This document shows, piece after piece, positions 47,059-57,788 of a stretch of 64,000 nt of DNA. Below the pieces are notes generated by a model. The model searched no databases, was not told the origin of the DNA, and saw only the letters and a program-made list of their open reading frames with translations. The DNA lies in NCBI GenBank assembly GCA_024449915.1, contig JAMZAV010004500.1, forward strand, positions 27,119-91,118, written 5' to 3'. The position numbers and the translations under genes are program-made. The stretch is from Sweltsa coloradensis. Lineage: Eukaryota > Arthropoda > Insecta > Plecoptera > Chloroperlidae. Positions within the stretch are counted from its first letter, which is position 1; the number at the start of each line of letters is the position of its first letter.

Positions 47059-47258
47059 CTTGGCATATGCTGCTTCAGTTTCTGTGATTGTACGATCATA
47101 ATCATTACGCACGGCTATCTTCTTAGCCAGGCTATTGTTGATCTGATTCAGCCGGTAAGACAGTTTTTCTATGTCACTTTGAAGAACTGACTTATCACTT
47201 TCTTCACGCTCAATCATGATTTGGAGTTCAGCTCGTTTCTTTTTCCAGTCTTCAATAC
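47059..47258 (-). CDS. SSNA1: SSNA1 (NA14) internal coding exon
   Basis: This exon encodes the central coiled coil of SSNA1, a small centriole/basal-body protein that assembles into filaments, binds microtubules and is linked to cilia and cytokinesis. The minus frame gives IEDWKKKRAELQIMIEREES, DKSVLQSDIEKLSYRL, then NNSLAKKIAVRNDYDRTITE and TEAAYAK. The NxLA(K/R)KIAxRNxxDRTIxETEAAY block is the signature of the family. The exon starts after TTATTCTAG (AG at 47259-47260) with two bases that complete a codon, probably Cys as in human. It ends in phase 0 at AAG before GTACGT. The 200-bp exon joins to 28318 in frame. The preceding exon, encoding roughly the first 25 residues, was not found. Confidence 0.93.
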
Positions 47259-47611
47259 CTAGAATAATAAGGGAATGTGGGTAATTGTTTTTTTTTAAAA
47301 CTTTTTTGTGAAGGCGCCAGAAGGAGATTATAATGCTAAGCTAAACTAATGAAAAGGGTCGCCGTATTAAATTAGGGTGCCTGCAAAGGGGCTTAAACTT
47401 CCAAAAATATTTTTTACCACCTAATGTACCACCTAATGAATCTAGCATAGCATTTATGCACTAAAATGACAGTTTATTTCTTGTAAGTTGTGATTTGTAC
47501 GCAGCGAGATATCTTGTGGTGGATGCTCGAACTGGCTAGGCCATACTGAGTATACGCCATCAAAATAGACAAGCGATGATAAAGATGACGACACTACCGA
47601 CTACCAAACCA
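47259..47611 (-). other. SSNA1 upstream intron, proximal part
   Basis: This is intron immediately upstream of the internal exon on the gene strand. No further exon was found here. Text similar to the N-terminus of the family (YNNELVKC) was looked for by eye between here and 64000 and not found. Confidence 0.5.
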
Positions 47612-47975
47612 GATCCGAGCTAGGTGGGCAAGGCGAATACGAGACTGCCTACCCGAGCTAGGTGGGCAAGGCGAATACAGACTGCCTACCCGAGCTAGGT
47701 GGGCAAGGCGAATACGAGACTGCCTACCCGAGCTAGGTGGGCAAGGCGAATACAAGACTGCCTACCCGAGCCAGGTGGGTAAGGCGTCTGCAAGACTGCC
47801 TACCCGAGCCAGGTGGGCAAGGCGACTCCCAGACTGCCTACCCGAGCCAGGTGGGCAAGGCGTCTCCCAGACTGCCTACCCGAGCTAGGTGGGCAAGGCG
47901 ACTCCCAGACCGCCTACCCGAGCCAGGTGGGTAAGGCGTCTCCCAGACTGCCGGCCCGAGCTAGGTGGGCACGGT
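47612..47975 (+). repeat. Minisatellite, 37-38-bp unit, about 10 copies
   Basis: The unit is CCTACCCGAGCTAGGTGGGC followed by AAGGCGAATACGAGACTG, repeated about ten times. The first four copies have GAATAC and the later ones GTCTCCC or GACTCCC, so the array grew in at least two steps. A proline/arginine-rich open frame runs through it on the plus strand because the unit is nearly a multiple of three in places. It is not a gene. Confidence 0.9.
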
Positions 47976-48097
47976 GTCTACAACAACAACAATATGGATA
48001 TACATGAGATGGGCCGTTTGAAGACGCCACTTTACAGAGTGCTTTAAAGTACCTATATTGTTGTTTATATGTTTATATTTTGTTGCACTGTGTGTCT

Positions 48098-48495
48098 CCA
48101 TGCTCGAAGCACAGATAACAGAGTACACTACGTGTTATCTGTACACTACGTAGTACACTACGTGTTATCTGTGCTTGAAGCTATTCGGCTACGTTGCGCT
48201 AGCCTCGAGCTGGAGGCACTATACTATACTATACCTGTATGTCTTGTACAATGTTTTGTTCAAACTTTTGTCTTTCCACATATTGTAGGCCTACTATTGT
48301 TTCATGAGACTCCATACTTGGTGCTATTTTGCTCAAATATTCTTTGCAATGGCATCGAGATGGAGGCTCCATTTGTTTTTTCTGTATGACATCAAGAATG
48401 TCTATTTTTATTCTTGTATTGTTGTTTTGTCTGCCTCCAGCCCGATGCTATTCGGCTTCAATATTATTTGCACTAGTACCAGGCTGGAGGTATAG
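48098..48495. repeat. Cluster of short inverted and direct repeats
   Basis: TACACTACGTGTTATCTGT occurs twice (near 48122 and 48160) around CTACGTAG. GCACAGATAACA (48109) is the inverted copy of TGTTATCTGTGC (48162). GAGCTGGAGGC (48208) and CCTCCAGCCCGATG (48434) are partial inverted copies, with GCTATTCGGCT present at both 48179 and 48447. This looks like a decayed fold-back element. Confidence 0.45.
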
Positions 48496-48783
48496 TATAT
48501 TAAGCCTATCTTGTATCTAACCTGTATTTACCTATATCTTGATCTGATGTGTGTTCGGATTTGACATTATTTACACCCCACATTTGTTGATAGGCCCTAC
48601 TGTCTATCCGGTGGCATAATAACTAAAAATGTACATGTTAATTGTACCTCAACAATGCAAATGCATAGAATGTCTAATCATTATGCATAACAATCAAATT
48701 ATGTACCTTGTTAATAATTTTGTCAAAAACAATAATTGTTAAATATGACAATATCTTTTACCTGGCATGAGACCAGAATATAA

Positions 48784-49189
48784 TTGAGCGAGCGTCTCCA
48801 CTTGACTCTTATGGCTCGAATGTCTGTTTTTGTTTTGTTTTTTTTTCTTTCTGTTACTGCTTCGGTACAGGTCGCACCGTTTCTCTGATCGACCTGAAAT
48901 TTTGCACACATGTACATACCACCTAGGCGGGTTGCTGTATAGTTTTTGAACAAAATCCGATCGTTGGTTATAATAATAATAATTAAAAAAATAGATTGTT
49001 TCGATCGTTCTGAAATTTTGCAGAGTCAATAAGAACAACATTCTCTCCTATTTTACAAATTTTCAGCTAAATCGGTCAAGACCTTAAAGACTTATTGGTA
49101 TGTAACATTATGGGAATGTCGTACTCCGGTTGTTGTTGCACGTACCGGTGCTCGCTCAACAACGCGACGGGACTTTAGCGTTTTCCTAG
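48784..49189 (+). mobile_element. Helentron-like element, GAGCGAGC subfamily
   Basis: The 5' end is TTGAGCGAGC (48784-48793). Its exact inverted copy GCTCGCTCAA is at 49150-49159, followed by CAACGCGACGGGACTTTAGC, GTTTTCCTAG (CTAG at 49186-49189) and TT. The terminal sequence differs from TTGGATGAGC copies, but both ends have changed together. Six bases (TTATTA) separate its 3' end from the 3' end of the next, oppositely oriented copy. Confidence 0.75.
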
Positions 49190-49209
49190 TTATTACTAGA
49201 AAACGCTTA

Positions 49210-50331
49210 AGGGGAATCCCTAGACCCAAATATGATTTCTTAAGAGGGTTCACCACCCTTTTGGCAGTTAGTAAATATCGGTTCGCTCGGCCAAGAATCA
49301 TCCTACGTATATACAATTTTGCAAACTTGTCAATAAAGCATACATGAACGTTCTTACGGTCATAGATTTTCAAAATTTTGTCTCGATCAGCCAGAAAAAA
49401 ATCACGAATATAGTAAATTTTGGACTTTTGTTTCAACAAATTTTAGAAATGTGTTACCATAGTGCCCTTTATTTTTACTTTCGTGAGATATGTTCAAAAT
49501 TTCTAACCGCTGCGGTGTCATTCAGCCGAGCAAACAGCAAAATGCCTAAAACGCAGGTAGTGAACGCTCTTAAGAATGCAGTAAAGACGTCTGAAAAGTA
49601 AGTCAAATGTAAGAGGGGCTTAATAAATGAGCGGATTATTATTTTTTTTTTTTTTTTAATGGGACATAACCTCAGAATCAACAATTGTATTCAATTACTG
49701 GAATCAGTTGCTCAAGTTCAAAATTGAATTTTTAGCTGCGGTTTTTTGTATATTATTTCTACAGTCCTTTATCTACAACCTAAATAAAAGGATTTTTGGA
49801 TTTATATGGTTTGTTGCGTTGCACAATTTTTTTCGCCTGCCGGTACAATTTCAAATTTTGTACCGTTCAATGGAAAAAATCGTGCAACGCCACAAAACAA
49901 AAAGTCCCAGAAGGACGAAACGCGTCGTGGATTAAGGTAACAAACAACTTTAAATTAGCTGCAGTTGTCATCAGCAGGTGAAAAGTTTTGTCGCCCCCAG
50001 CCCTTCAGGCTGGGTTTTATGTTCTCTATGCTTTCCCAACCTGTCAACCCTTCTCCAATCTATACAAAAACCAATAATACTTATATTTAGGTTGTGGATA
50101 AAAGAGTGTAGAAATAATATACAAAAAACCGCTGCTAAAATTCAATTTGGAACTTGAGCAACTGATTCCAGTAATTTGAATACAATTGTTGATACTGAGG
50201 TTATGTCCCGTCAAAACAATTTCAAAAAAATTATCCGCTCTTTTATTAAGCCCCTCTTACATTCTACTTACTTTTCAGACGTCTTTAAGTTGCATTCTTT
50301 AGAAATCATATTTGGGTCTAGGGATTCCCCT
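49210..50331. mobile_element. Palindromic Harbinger-like element (TTA duplication)
   Basis: Inverted arms begin AGGGGAATCCCTAGACCCAA at 49210 and, read inward, at 50331. They continue for over 200 bp with matching TACAATTGTTGATTCTGAGG-type and AAAAAACCGC blocks, to about 49788 and 50083. TTA flanks both sides (49207-49209 and 50332-50334). The left arm is longer because of a nested TTAA-flanked insertion. The central loop (49789-50082) has no gene but contains a hammerhead-like stem. Confidence 0.75.
49244..49569. mobile_element. Small TTAA-flanked element nested in the palindrome
   Basis: Flanking TTAA lies at 49240-49243 and 49570-49573. Termini are GAGGGTTCACCACC and, read inward, GAGCGTTCACTACC. 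The right palindrome arm retains the uninterrupted target (TTCTAAAGAATGC on the reverse strand near 50290-50302), so the insertion site is visible. TTAA duplication suits piggyBac or Kolobok; no transposase is present. Confidence 0.72.
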
Positions 50332-51080
50332 TTAAGTCCCGCCGCGTTGTTGGATGAGCGTATTTGGTGCATTGAGCTGCCATATGTTATGCGGATTTTC
50401 TGTTGTTCTGTGAAAAATCATTTGTAAGTTGAATTTTTTTTTAAAATTAAATTAAATAAATAAAAAATTACTTTTTTTTAATTAATCGTAATTTTAAAAA
50501 AGGAAAAAATCGTAATATTGAAATTTTCATAAGAAATAATTATTCGATTGCGCACAAATTTTACACGAATATATTAATTCATAAAATTAAGGTTCTGTGA
50601 AAAAATCATCACAATAGGATAAAGCATGTAGGTGAAATAAGTCAAAAAATTGTTTTAAAAAAGAAAAAAAAGAAAAAATCGATTTTCATGAGAAATAGTT
50701 TTTCGATTGCGCTCAAATTTTACACGAATAGGCCTACCTAAATTCATAAAATTAAAGTTCTGTGAAAAAATCATTAAAATCGGATAAAGCATGTAGGTGT
50801 TATAAGCTGAAGAAATTTTTTTTTAAATCGAAAAAAATCGTAAACTTGCGATTTTAATGAGAAATAATTTTCTGATTGCGCTAAAAAACGTGGCAGTTCT
50901 AAGTTCAGAGATTTCGAAGGCCTCCATAAAATTTCATCTCAATTGGAGTATCGGTTTAGCCGGAATCGTGTTAACAAACACACAAAAATACAAAAAGAAA
51001 AAAAAAGAAAAAAACATTCCGGATTTTTTTCTCCAGTGTAGTGAAATGGAATCTTCGCTTCGCTCGCTACGCTCATCCAA

Positions 51081-52318
51081 CAAAAAATAATTAGCAACAA
51101 TGTTGCAAATAACACAAATTGATATCAATCATAATGAAATGTTAAACAGAGCAGCTGTAGGGATGATCGAAAATGAACGAATTGCTAAATGATGAAATAT
51201 TGTATAGGCCTAATAAATTGCCTATAATCGCACGGCAGCAAACGTTCATTCTTACATCTGATACACAATAAGCGCCAGCATAATCAATTTTTGTATTTTT
51301 TAGAGAAGAATATTTGCTTTAAAGTATGCCGCAAACAGAATTGAATTATGTTGTTTAGAGGCTTGCCAATATAATTTTAATACAAACACATGTGTTTTAA
51401 CTTTTGCCTCCCGCACCGACCGCCTTGCGCTCAACGTGTTTAAAGCGAGTCCGGCAGGCTTCTTCCGCGGTCGCCACCGGATGGTTCATAATATGCGCAG
51501 GGCTAAACTAAGGGACTAGTAGTAAAACGTGAAAGTTCATAGCATTTTTATGAGAATCGAATCCAGCAAACCATGGTCCATGGTGCTATAATGATAATGC
51601 CAATACATGAAAAGGGCAATATTGAATTTGATGAGAATTTTGTGCATAACAGTTTGAGTAAAATCGTGCAACAGAGGAACAGGACAGGGTAGTTTATTAT
51701 GCAGTTGCTACTTGCTCGCGCCGTGAACAATTTCCGAAACAGCCGGTAGCGAGTGCCGAAGATTCCCGGTGAGGCCCGAACCACATTGCACGGATGGCAG
51801 GTGGAAGCGAGGAGACAAAAGTTAAAACGCGTGTTATTTTTCATAAACTAATTGCCAAGCCGCTAAAAGACATAGTTCCAATCTGTTTGCGGCATGATCG
51901 TGTACGAATATTGTACTGTACGTATATGCATTTTGGTTATTCTGCCATTCATTGCGCGAAAGATATTATGAAGAACGTTTACTGCCGTGTGGTATTATAT
52001 TGCCGCCACGATTAGTGATGGGAATTTTCATGAAAAAAAATAATCTTGAAAATTTCATGAAAATTTTTTTTTTTTTTTTTTCAAGTTTGTTAATCCGTTA
52101 TTTGAACTGTATTTTACCATATTATAAATAAAAATAATTTATTTCTATCAAGGATGTAGGCCTACAGTGAGACTCGGGCTGAGGTGGTATAAGTCTAATA
52201 TGCAATATCTTGTTGATTAATTTTATTCTTAAATTTTATTCTTATCTGGGATTGGAACCTTTATTCATAACGGTTCCGGTTCACTCCACGGTTCATCCAC
52301 TTTCAGCCACTCCGGCTT
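51081..52318. other. Unassigned region with diverged repeat
   Basis: About 51230-51480 is homologous to 11620-11890 (see there). 52016-52085 has TAGTGATGGGAATTTTCATG and an inverted GAAAATTTCATG, possibly a hAT end. No gene was recognised; open frames at 51548-51844 (minus) and 51794-52015 (plus) have no recognisable domains. Confidence 0.35.
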
Positions 52319-52710
52319 GTCACGGATGTTACATTTCACTCTTTATAGAGCTAAAAATCTTATATTAACTAATTAATTGTAATGTTTTATACTGAAACAA
52401 TTGTGTTTACACACTACCTACCATAAGGTGAAAAAGATTTTTAAATGAATTGTAATTTTTAGATATATTGAGTGAAATGTGGTGTCACGGATGTTACATT
52501 GTTTAGAAAGTGGATCCCGGATCATCATCAAAAGATAGAAAATTCAGGTCCCTGGCCCAGACAGCTACATTTCCATATACATAGAGCTTATCCATGAAAG
52601 ATGAACCCTTATAATCACCCATTCATTGTTTTAAAAATAAATGACATTAATTGTTATGATTTTTTGTGTGCGTCACGGATGTTACAATGGTTTTTGTCAC
52701 GGATGTTACA
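52319..52710 (+). repeat. Four copies of GTCACGGATGTTACA
   Basis: Exact 15-bp copies lie at 52319-52333, 52484-52498, 52672-52686 and 52696-52710, all on the plus strand. The first is followed by TTTCACT and the second preceded by AGTGAAA, an inverted context. The same motif reappears at 62398-62444 (three times, minus) and 63022-63036. No element boundaries were set. Confidence 0.85.
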
Positions 52711-52869
52711 CACACTTTGCCGTGCCAGTTTCTAACCATTTTCAATTTATATTATTATGTTATTCTTAGTTACAAATTCAAGCACTCCTTATCTATAGTA
52801 GGCTATCTAAAATTTTTGGGTTCAAAATAAAATTGTAAAATAAAATAAATGCGATGTTAAGGAATTGCT

Positions 52870-53267
52870 GAGGCTGGTGCGGAGACAAGTTTGACGCTAG
52901 CATTCTGGATTTTCTGGGTAAACGGTTTATAACACTGTTATCAAATTTTACACTATTGATAATAAAGAATAAATGCTATCCAGTAGGCCTACGCGTATTT
53001 CTAAATTACCCAATTTATTGATTTTGAATTAAAATTTAGTGAAATCACCAAAATTTACTCCATTTTGGTCATTTATTCCAAGTAGGCCTAAACAGATTTT
53101 TTTAACTCAAATATGCATACTGGATATCAATGTTTAAATCAATGTGAACGCGTAGGTTAACTTGTTTTTATCTTAAGATAAACGGTTTGGTGGGAATTTC
53201 CAGAATTGGAATCCTTGTTTTGGATTTCTTTTTTTTCACGTTTTGGACTTTGGCCTATTAGTCCTTC
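52870..53267 (+). repeat. Dispersed repeat A, copy 2, left part
   Basis: It aligns with 32340-33085: GGGTAAACGGTTTATAACA, TTATTGATTTTGAATTAAAA, GCATACTGGATATCAATG, TTTTTTCACGTTTTGGACTT. It is interrupted after AGTCCTT-like sequence by the 53268-59851 palindrome and continues at 59852. Confidence 0.65.
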
Positions 53268-54134
53268 ATTTACCAGACAAGACATGGGTTAACCACTCTC
53301 CGGAAAGCGGGCAAGTAGCAACATATGTCATTCAATTCACAAAACCCCAAGGAAGAATAGTGCACTTGTTGCTAATGATCTAGATTCAGCGTTTTGGCGT
53401 CGTGACGCTTTAAAGATGGCCGACGCCGTTTTTTTATGCACGCGCATAGGAAGAAGAAACGGCATGTATCTAAAAATCTATTTGTCCGATTTGGCTGAAA
53501 TTAGTTTTTTTCTTTTCACAATAAAATTGTCAGTGTGTCTGTACAATATAAACTTTATATTTAATACATTTTATATGTGTTTAAATATAATATGTACATC
53601 AAAATCATTTATTTTTCACTTTGTAGTCTTTTCGATTGGTACCAGAGGTATAAATTTGCAGAATAATTTTTTTTAATGAACATTATAAACACTTTAATAT
53701 GTTGTCAACAACCAGGCTATCTTGAAATTTCATTTCAAAAAATTATTCTATATACCTTTTTAATAATTTAAATAATACAGAGTTCTTTCTAGGATTGCCG
53801 CCTAGCTGCGTTGGCGAATGCCAACCTATGGGTAAATTCCCACTTGGGTCAGACTTTTGTGGAAATATCTTCACAATAACAAAAGTTAATGCAAATAAAT
53901 ATTATAGTATTATATATTTTAATAAATATTAGCCAATATATATCATTATTTTAAGATTTTAGGGGGGTTTGGTATCAACTCTCTAGGTTTCTTGGGGTTG
54001 TTGTTACGCATAATGCTAAGATTTAGGTGGGGGTGAATTATTCGCGGTTTAGCATTTTTAATAATTGTTGTCAGGGGGATAAGCTTGGTGCCGTGTTTTG
54101 TTTTTTATCCAGATAATGTATTGATACAGATATA

Positions 54135-54910
54135 TTGGACGAGTGAAGCAAAGACTCTAATTTCACGGACCACCCAAAAAATTAGCTCTTTTTCTGTTTG
54201 TTTGCGCTCTACCGTGCAATCGGCATAATATGCGATCTTGATGGCAATTGGAGGAAACCTTCGAAATTTCCTTAACTTAACCCTGCCACGTTTTTGGGTA
54301 CAGCCAAAAGAAATATTTCTCATGAATATTGTACTTTTACGATTTTTTTTCGATTATTAATGCGATATTTCGTGATATTTGGCCCGCGGCAGGGCAAACG
54401 GCTACTCCGATCTTGATGAAACTTCATGCGAAAGTTTGAAATCATTAAAATTATATATTTTATGATTTTAGGGACATTTGAAGAATTTTTTGTCGTAGAA
54501 ATCGTATACTAACGATTTTCCCCCTTTTTAAATACAATATTTTCGTGTTATTTGGGCCGATTCTGACCAAACAGGTGGGGCTACAACGTTCATATTTTAC
54601 ATGTGCATTAAGATTAGGATGATGTACTGCCTTTTGAAAGAAAAAGTTGAACAAGTAGGACAAAATTCATAGAAATAAAGGTTTTTAATATAAACCTTTT
54701 ACAGGTGTATAACAAAGTACTAATATCAAGTAACTATAGAAACTTGACAATAATTACCTATACTTACAAGAAGCAAGTCTTTGGGCCTCGAGATATTTTT
54801 CATTCTATTGTTAATTGGTACTACCATAGCAACTAATAATACTTTATAAAAATTATCCTAATTTAACAAAAATGATTTTGCAATGGGACTTAAAAAAGTA
54901 AAGAGATCTT
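54135..54910 (+). mobile_element. Helentron-like sequence in the left palindrome arm
   Basis: The 5' end TTGGACGAGTGAAGC is at 54135. The interior shows CACCCAAAAAATTAGCTC, GATCTTGATGGCAATTGGAG and CTGACCAAACAGGTGGGGCT. The homology with the right arm stops near 54910 (AAGAGATC), so the 3' end with CTAG is missing here. Confidence 0.6.
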
Positions 54911-56060
54911 CTAGAGGAGAGATAGTTGGGTTCTGTTCAAGTGCAAGATGCCAAATTCCTGCTTGATAGTTCGCTTTGTGATGTGCTCATAAAGCGTGTT
55001 ATGACATAGTGGAATACTTAGGGATTCTATGTGACCCTTCTTTGCAGAAAAAATTTTGTATCTTAGTATGTTTATATCTGCAATATTCTTTCTTCGTACA
55101 GTTGACACACAAAACCTCCCGTTACTCGCATTGTTCCGGGTTGAATTTTAAAGTCCAGCCCTAGCTGTGCCATACTGTTAGATGCCGAGATTGATCGACT
55201 AATAAGTTTAGCAGCAGAAGTCTTTCCCTTGCCAGCGAACGCACTTACTCTATCGCAACCAGTAATGGCGTGCATTCCGAGAAGGCTAACACAAACTTAA
55301 GGTCCAAGTGTTTTATTCAAGTCGGTCATGTTAACAAATATTTGATTGTTGCAATTTACTGATTTCATTATTAAATTCACAATCTGGTTACCACATTTTA
55401 TTTTGTTTATTGGTAAAGAATTAAAGCTGCCACGTCTGTGTCATCACAATTTATAATGACTGGGAAATCCAGCTTCTGCCGCATGTTTGGCGTGAAGAAG
55501 TACACATGTGTCTGCCTCTTCCTGTGTTTGACTCCAAATCATGAACTTCCTTGGCATCTTGTGAGTTCAGAACGATAGCATTTGCTGCCACTTGTTACAA
55601 ATAGATCCTTTTCAACCCAACATCGGCCTGTAGTACTCTTGTTTCCTCCATTTGGTAAATAAGAATTTAATGACAGTATTATTATTGTCACCATCATTAA
55701 GAAAGTTCCTACAGATTCTTCTTAATCGCATGACCTCCTGTGATTTTGTGATATCGTATGATGACGCTGTAGATGCTCTTCTATTTCTCTCTACATTTTT
55801 GTAGAGATGTCGGAATATGCGTCAAAATACATGTCAACTCTTTGAGCACTTCTAGAGTCTTTAAACTCCCGAGAAAACAAACGTTTTTACATTATCTGGG
55901 ATTTTCTGTACCAAGCTCATCCCCTCAATTAAGTATGCATTACATAGTGGGATATCCCTATTTTCAAGTATGATTGCTTCTTCGTGCAATACTTTTATAA
56001 GACTAAATTTTGCCGTTTCCCTGGAGTCCCATCAGCTGCTGCGAGTGCCCATGGTAATGG
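54911..56060 (-). pseudogene. Transposon-associated orphan protein, decayed
   Basis: Minus-strand frames read, in order: PWALAAADGTP (56053-56022), a long degraded stretch, QEEADTCVLLHAKHAAEAGF (55525-55466), CDDTDVA (about 55450-55430), MHAITGCDRVSAFAGKGKTS (55275-55216), FVCQLYEE and, after a frameshift, INILRYKIFSAKKGHIESLS with HITKRTIKQEFGILHLNRTQ. The motifs and their order match a large multi-copy metazoan family of uncharacterised proteins that has a variable HA(F/I)TGCDT-x-SAF motif and acidic D/E residues (EEAD, DDTDV). From memory I associate the family with transposons. At least three frameshifts and several stops make it a pseudogene. It sits in the centre of the 53268-59851 inverted repeat and may be its own cargo. 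Function unknown; acidic motifs hint at a nuclease-like fold, which is only inference. Confidence 0.65.
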
Positions 56061-56585
56061 CCAAGAGGATGACAAAGCACTAATCTCATATATCAAATTT
56101 ACAATTTTGGGATACAATTAATGCCATTTGTGCAAACTTGTTTTTATTTTTATTATGAAGGTTGTCAAAATATGCACAATGAAGGCAGTAATGTGGAACT
56201 ACTGTCTGAAAATCTCTTAGGTCCCCTTAGTAACTACACTGTCAGATGCCAAACAACCTTCATGGTTTTCTACTTCACTCGCAAATGCTTCAAGTTTAGA
56301 TTTACTTTAAAGACCGCACGGCAATTACGATTAAAAATATATCTTTTGGTGTAGCTTGATCCCTCTGGAAACTCCTTTGCGTTTTCTAGAATAATCTACC
56401 AATTCCTTACTTGAGCTGCGTGCAGAATAGTTTCCCACGATTTATATGAATTGATTGGGTGACAGCACTTTTGTGTTGCACACACACCTTTCTCTTGCGT
56501 TCTTTTGGTACAAAATTTTCATCATCATCCATCTTCAAAAGAATGAAAGATTACGAGAAACAACTTCAATAAAATATGATGATAA
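56061..56585. other. Palindrome centre upstream of the orphan pseudogene
   Basis: It may contain further degraded upstream coding sequence of the minus-strand pseudogene, but I recognise no motif. Open frame 56121-56354 (plus) is unremarkable. Confidence 0.3.
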
Positions 56586-57289
56586 CTAGGCCGCATTGCG
56601 AACGCTTTTTCTAGTCGCGTTGATCGATGAGCTTTTTGTAATTTTTTTAGTATACGTGGGATCTCTTTATCTTTTTCAAGTCCCATTGAAAATAATTTTT
56701 GTTAAATTAGGAAAATTTTTATATACATAGTATTATTAGTTGCTATGGTAATACCAAATAACAATAGAATGAAAAATATCTCGAGGCCCAAAGACTTGCT
56801 TCTTGTAAGTATAGGTAATTATTGTCAAGTTTCTATAGTTACTTGATATTAGTACTTTGTTATACACCTGTAAAAGGTTTGTAAAATATTGTATTTAAAT
56901 CGGGGGAAAATCGTTAAAGTATACGATTTCTAGACAAATATTTCTTCAAATGTCCCTAAAATCATAAAATATATAATATTAATGATTTCAAACTTTTGCG
57001 TGAAGTTTCATCAAGATCGGAGTAGCCGTTTGCCCTGCCGCGGGCCAAATATCACGAAAATACCGAATTAATAATCGAAAAAATCGTAAAAGTACAATAT
57101 TCATGAGAAATATTTCTTTGGCTGTACCCAAAAACGTGGCAGGGTTAAGTTAAGAAATTCGAAGGTTTCCTCCAATTGCCATCAAGATCGCATATTATGC
57201 CGATTGCACGGTAGAAGCGCAAACAAACAGAAAAAGAGCTAATTTTTTGGGTGGTCTGTGAAATTAGAGTCTTTGCTTCACTCGTCCAA
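56586..57289 (-). mobile_element. Helentron-like element in the right palindrome arm
   Basis: The minus-strand 5' end TTGGACGAGTGAAGC is at 57289. The 3' end has GCTCATCGATCAACGCGACT, then AAAAAGCGTT and CTAG at 56586-56589, followed by TT. The AACGC/GCGTT stem is kept with a different loop. It lacks about 160 bp present in the left-arm copy (the CTGACCAAACAGG segment). Confidence 0.65.
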
Positions 57290-57788
57290 TAGGCCTATAT
57301 CTGTATCAATACATTATCTGGATAAAAAAACAAAACACGGCACCAAGCGTATCCCCTGACAACAATTATTAAAAATGCTAAACCGCGAATAATTCACCCC
57401 CACCTAAATCTTAGCATTATGCGTAACAACAACCGCTAGAAACCTAGAGAGTTGATACCAACCCGCCTAAAATCTTAAAATAATGATATATATTGGCTAA
57501 TATTTATTAAAATATATAATATAATATTTATTTGTATTAACTTTTGTTATTGTGAAGATATTTCCACAAAAGTCTGACCCAAGTGGGTAATTTACCCATA
57601 CGTTGGCATGCGCCAACGCAGCTAGGCGGCAATCCTAGAAAGAACACTGTATTATTTAAATTTTAAACAATATATAGAATAATTTTTTTAATGAAATCTC
57701 AAGATAACCACGTTGTTAACAACATATTAAAGTAGGTATTTATAATGTACATTAAAAAAAAATATTCTGTGAATTTATACCTCTGGTA

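Larger units (their letters stand above)
49196..51080 (-). mobile_element. Helentron-like element with two nested insertions
   Basis: The minus-strand 5' end TTGGATGAGCGTAGCG is at 51080. The 3' end has GTTGTTGGATGAGC in reverse near 50345 and ACGCGGCGGGAC, then is interrupted at TTA by a 1122-bp element (49210-50331), and resumes with AAGCGTTTTCTAG ending at 49196. Removing the insert gives a normal 3' end. The interior matches 15437-16245. Confidence 0.72.

Noticed and set aside
47737..48007. Open frames through the minisatellite
   Set aside because: They exist only because the repeat unit lacks stops in two frames.
49997..50020. Rho-independent-like terminator hairpin followed by T-run
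   Set aside because: The sequence is eukaryotic, and the hairpin is part of a transposon loop with no gene upstream.
53416..53676. 86-codon plus-strand frame in the palindrome arm
   Set aside because: The inverted counterpart near 59355-59561 does not preserve the frame, so it is not under coding constraint.
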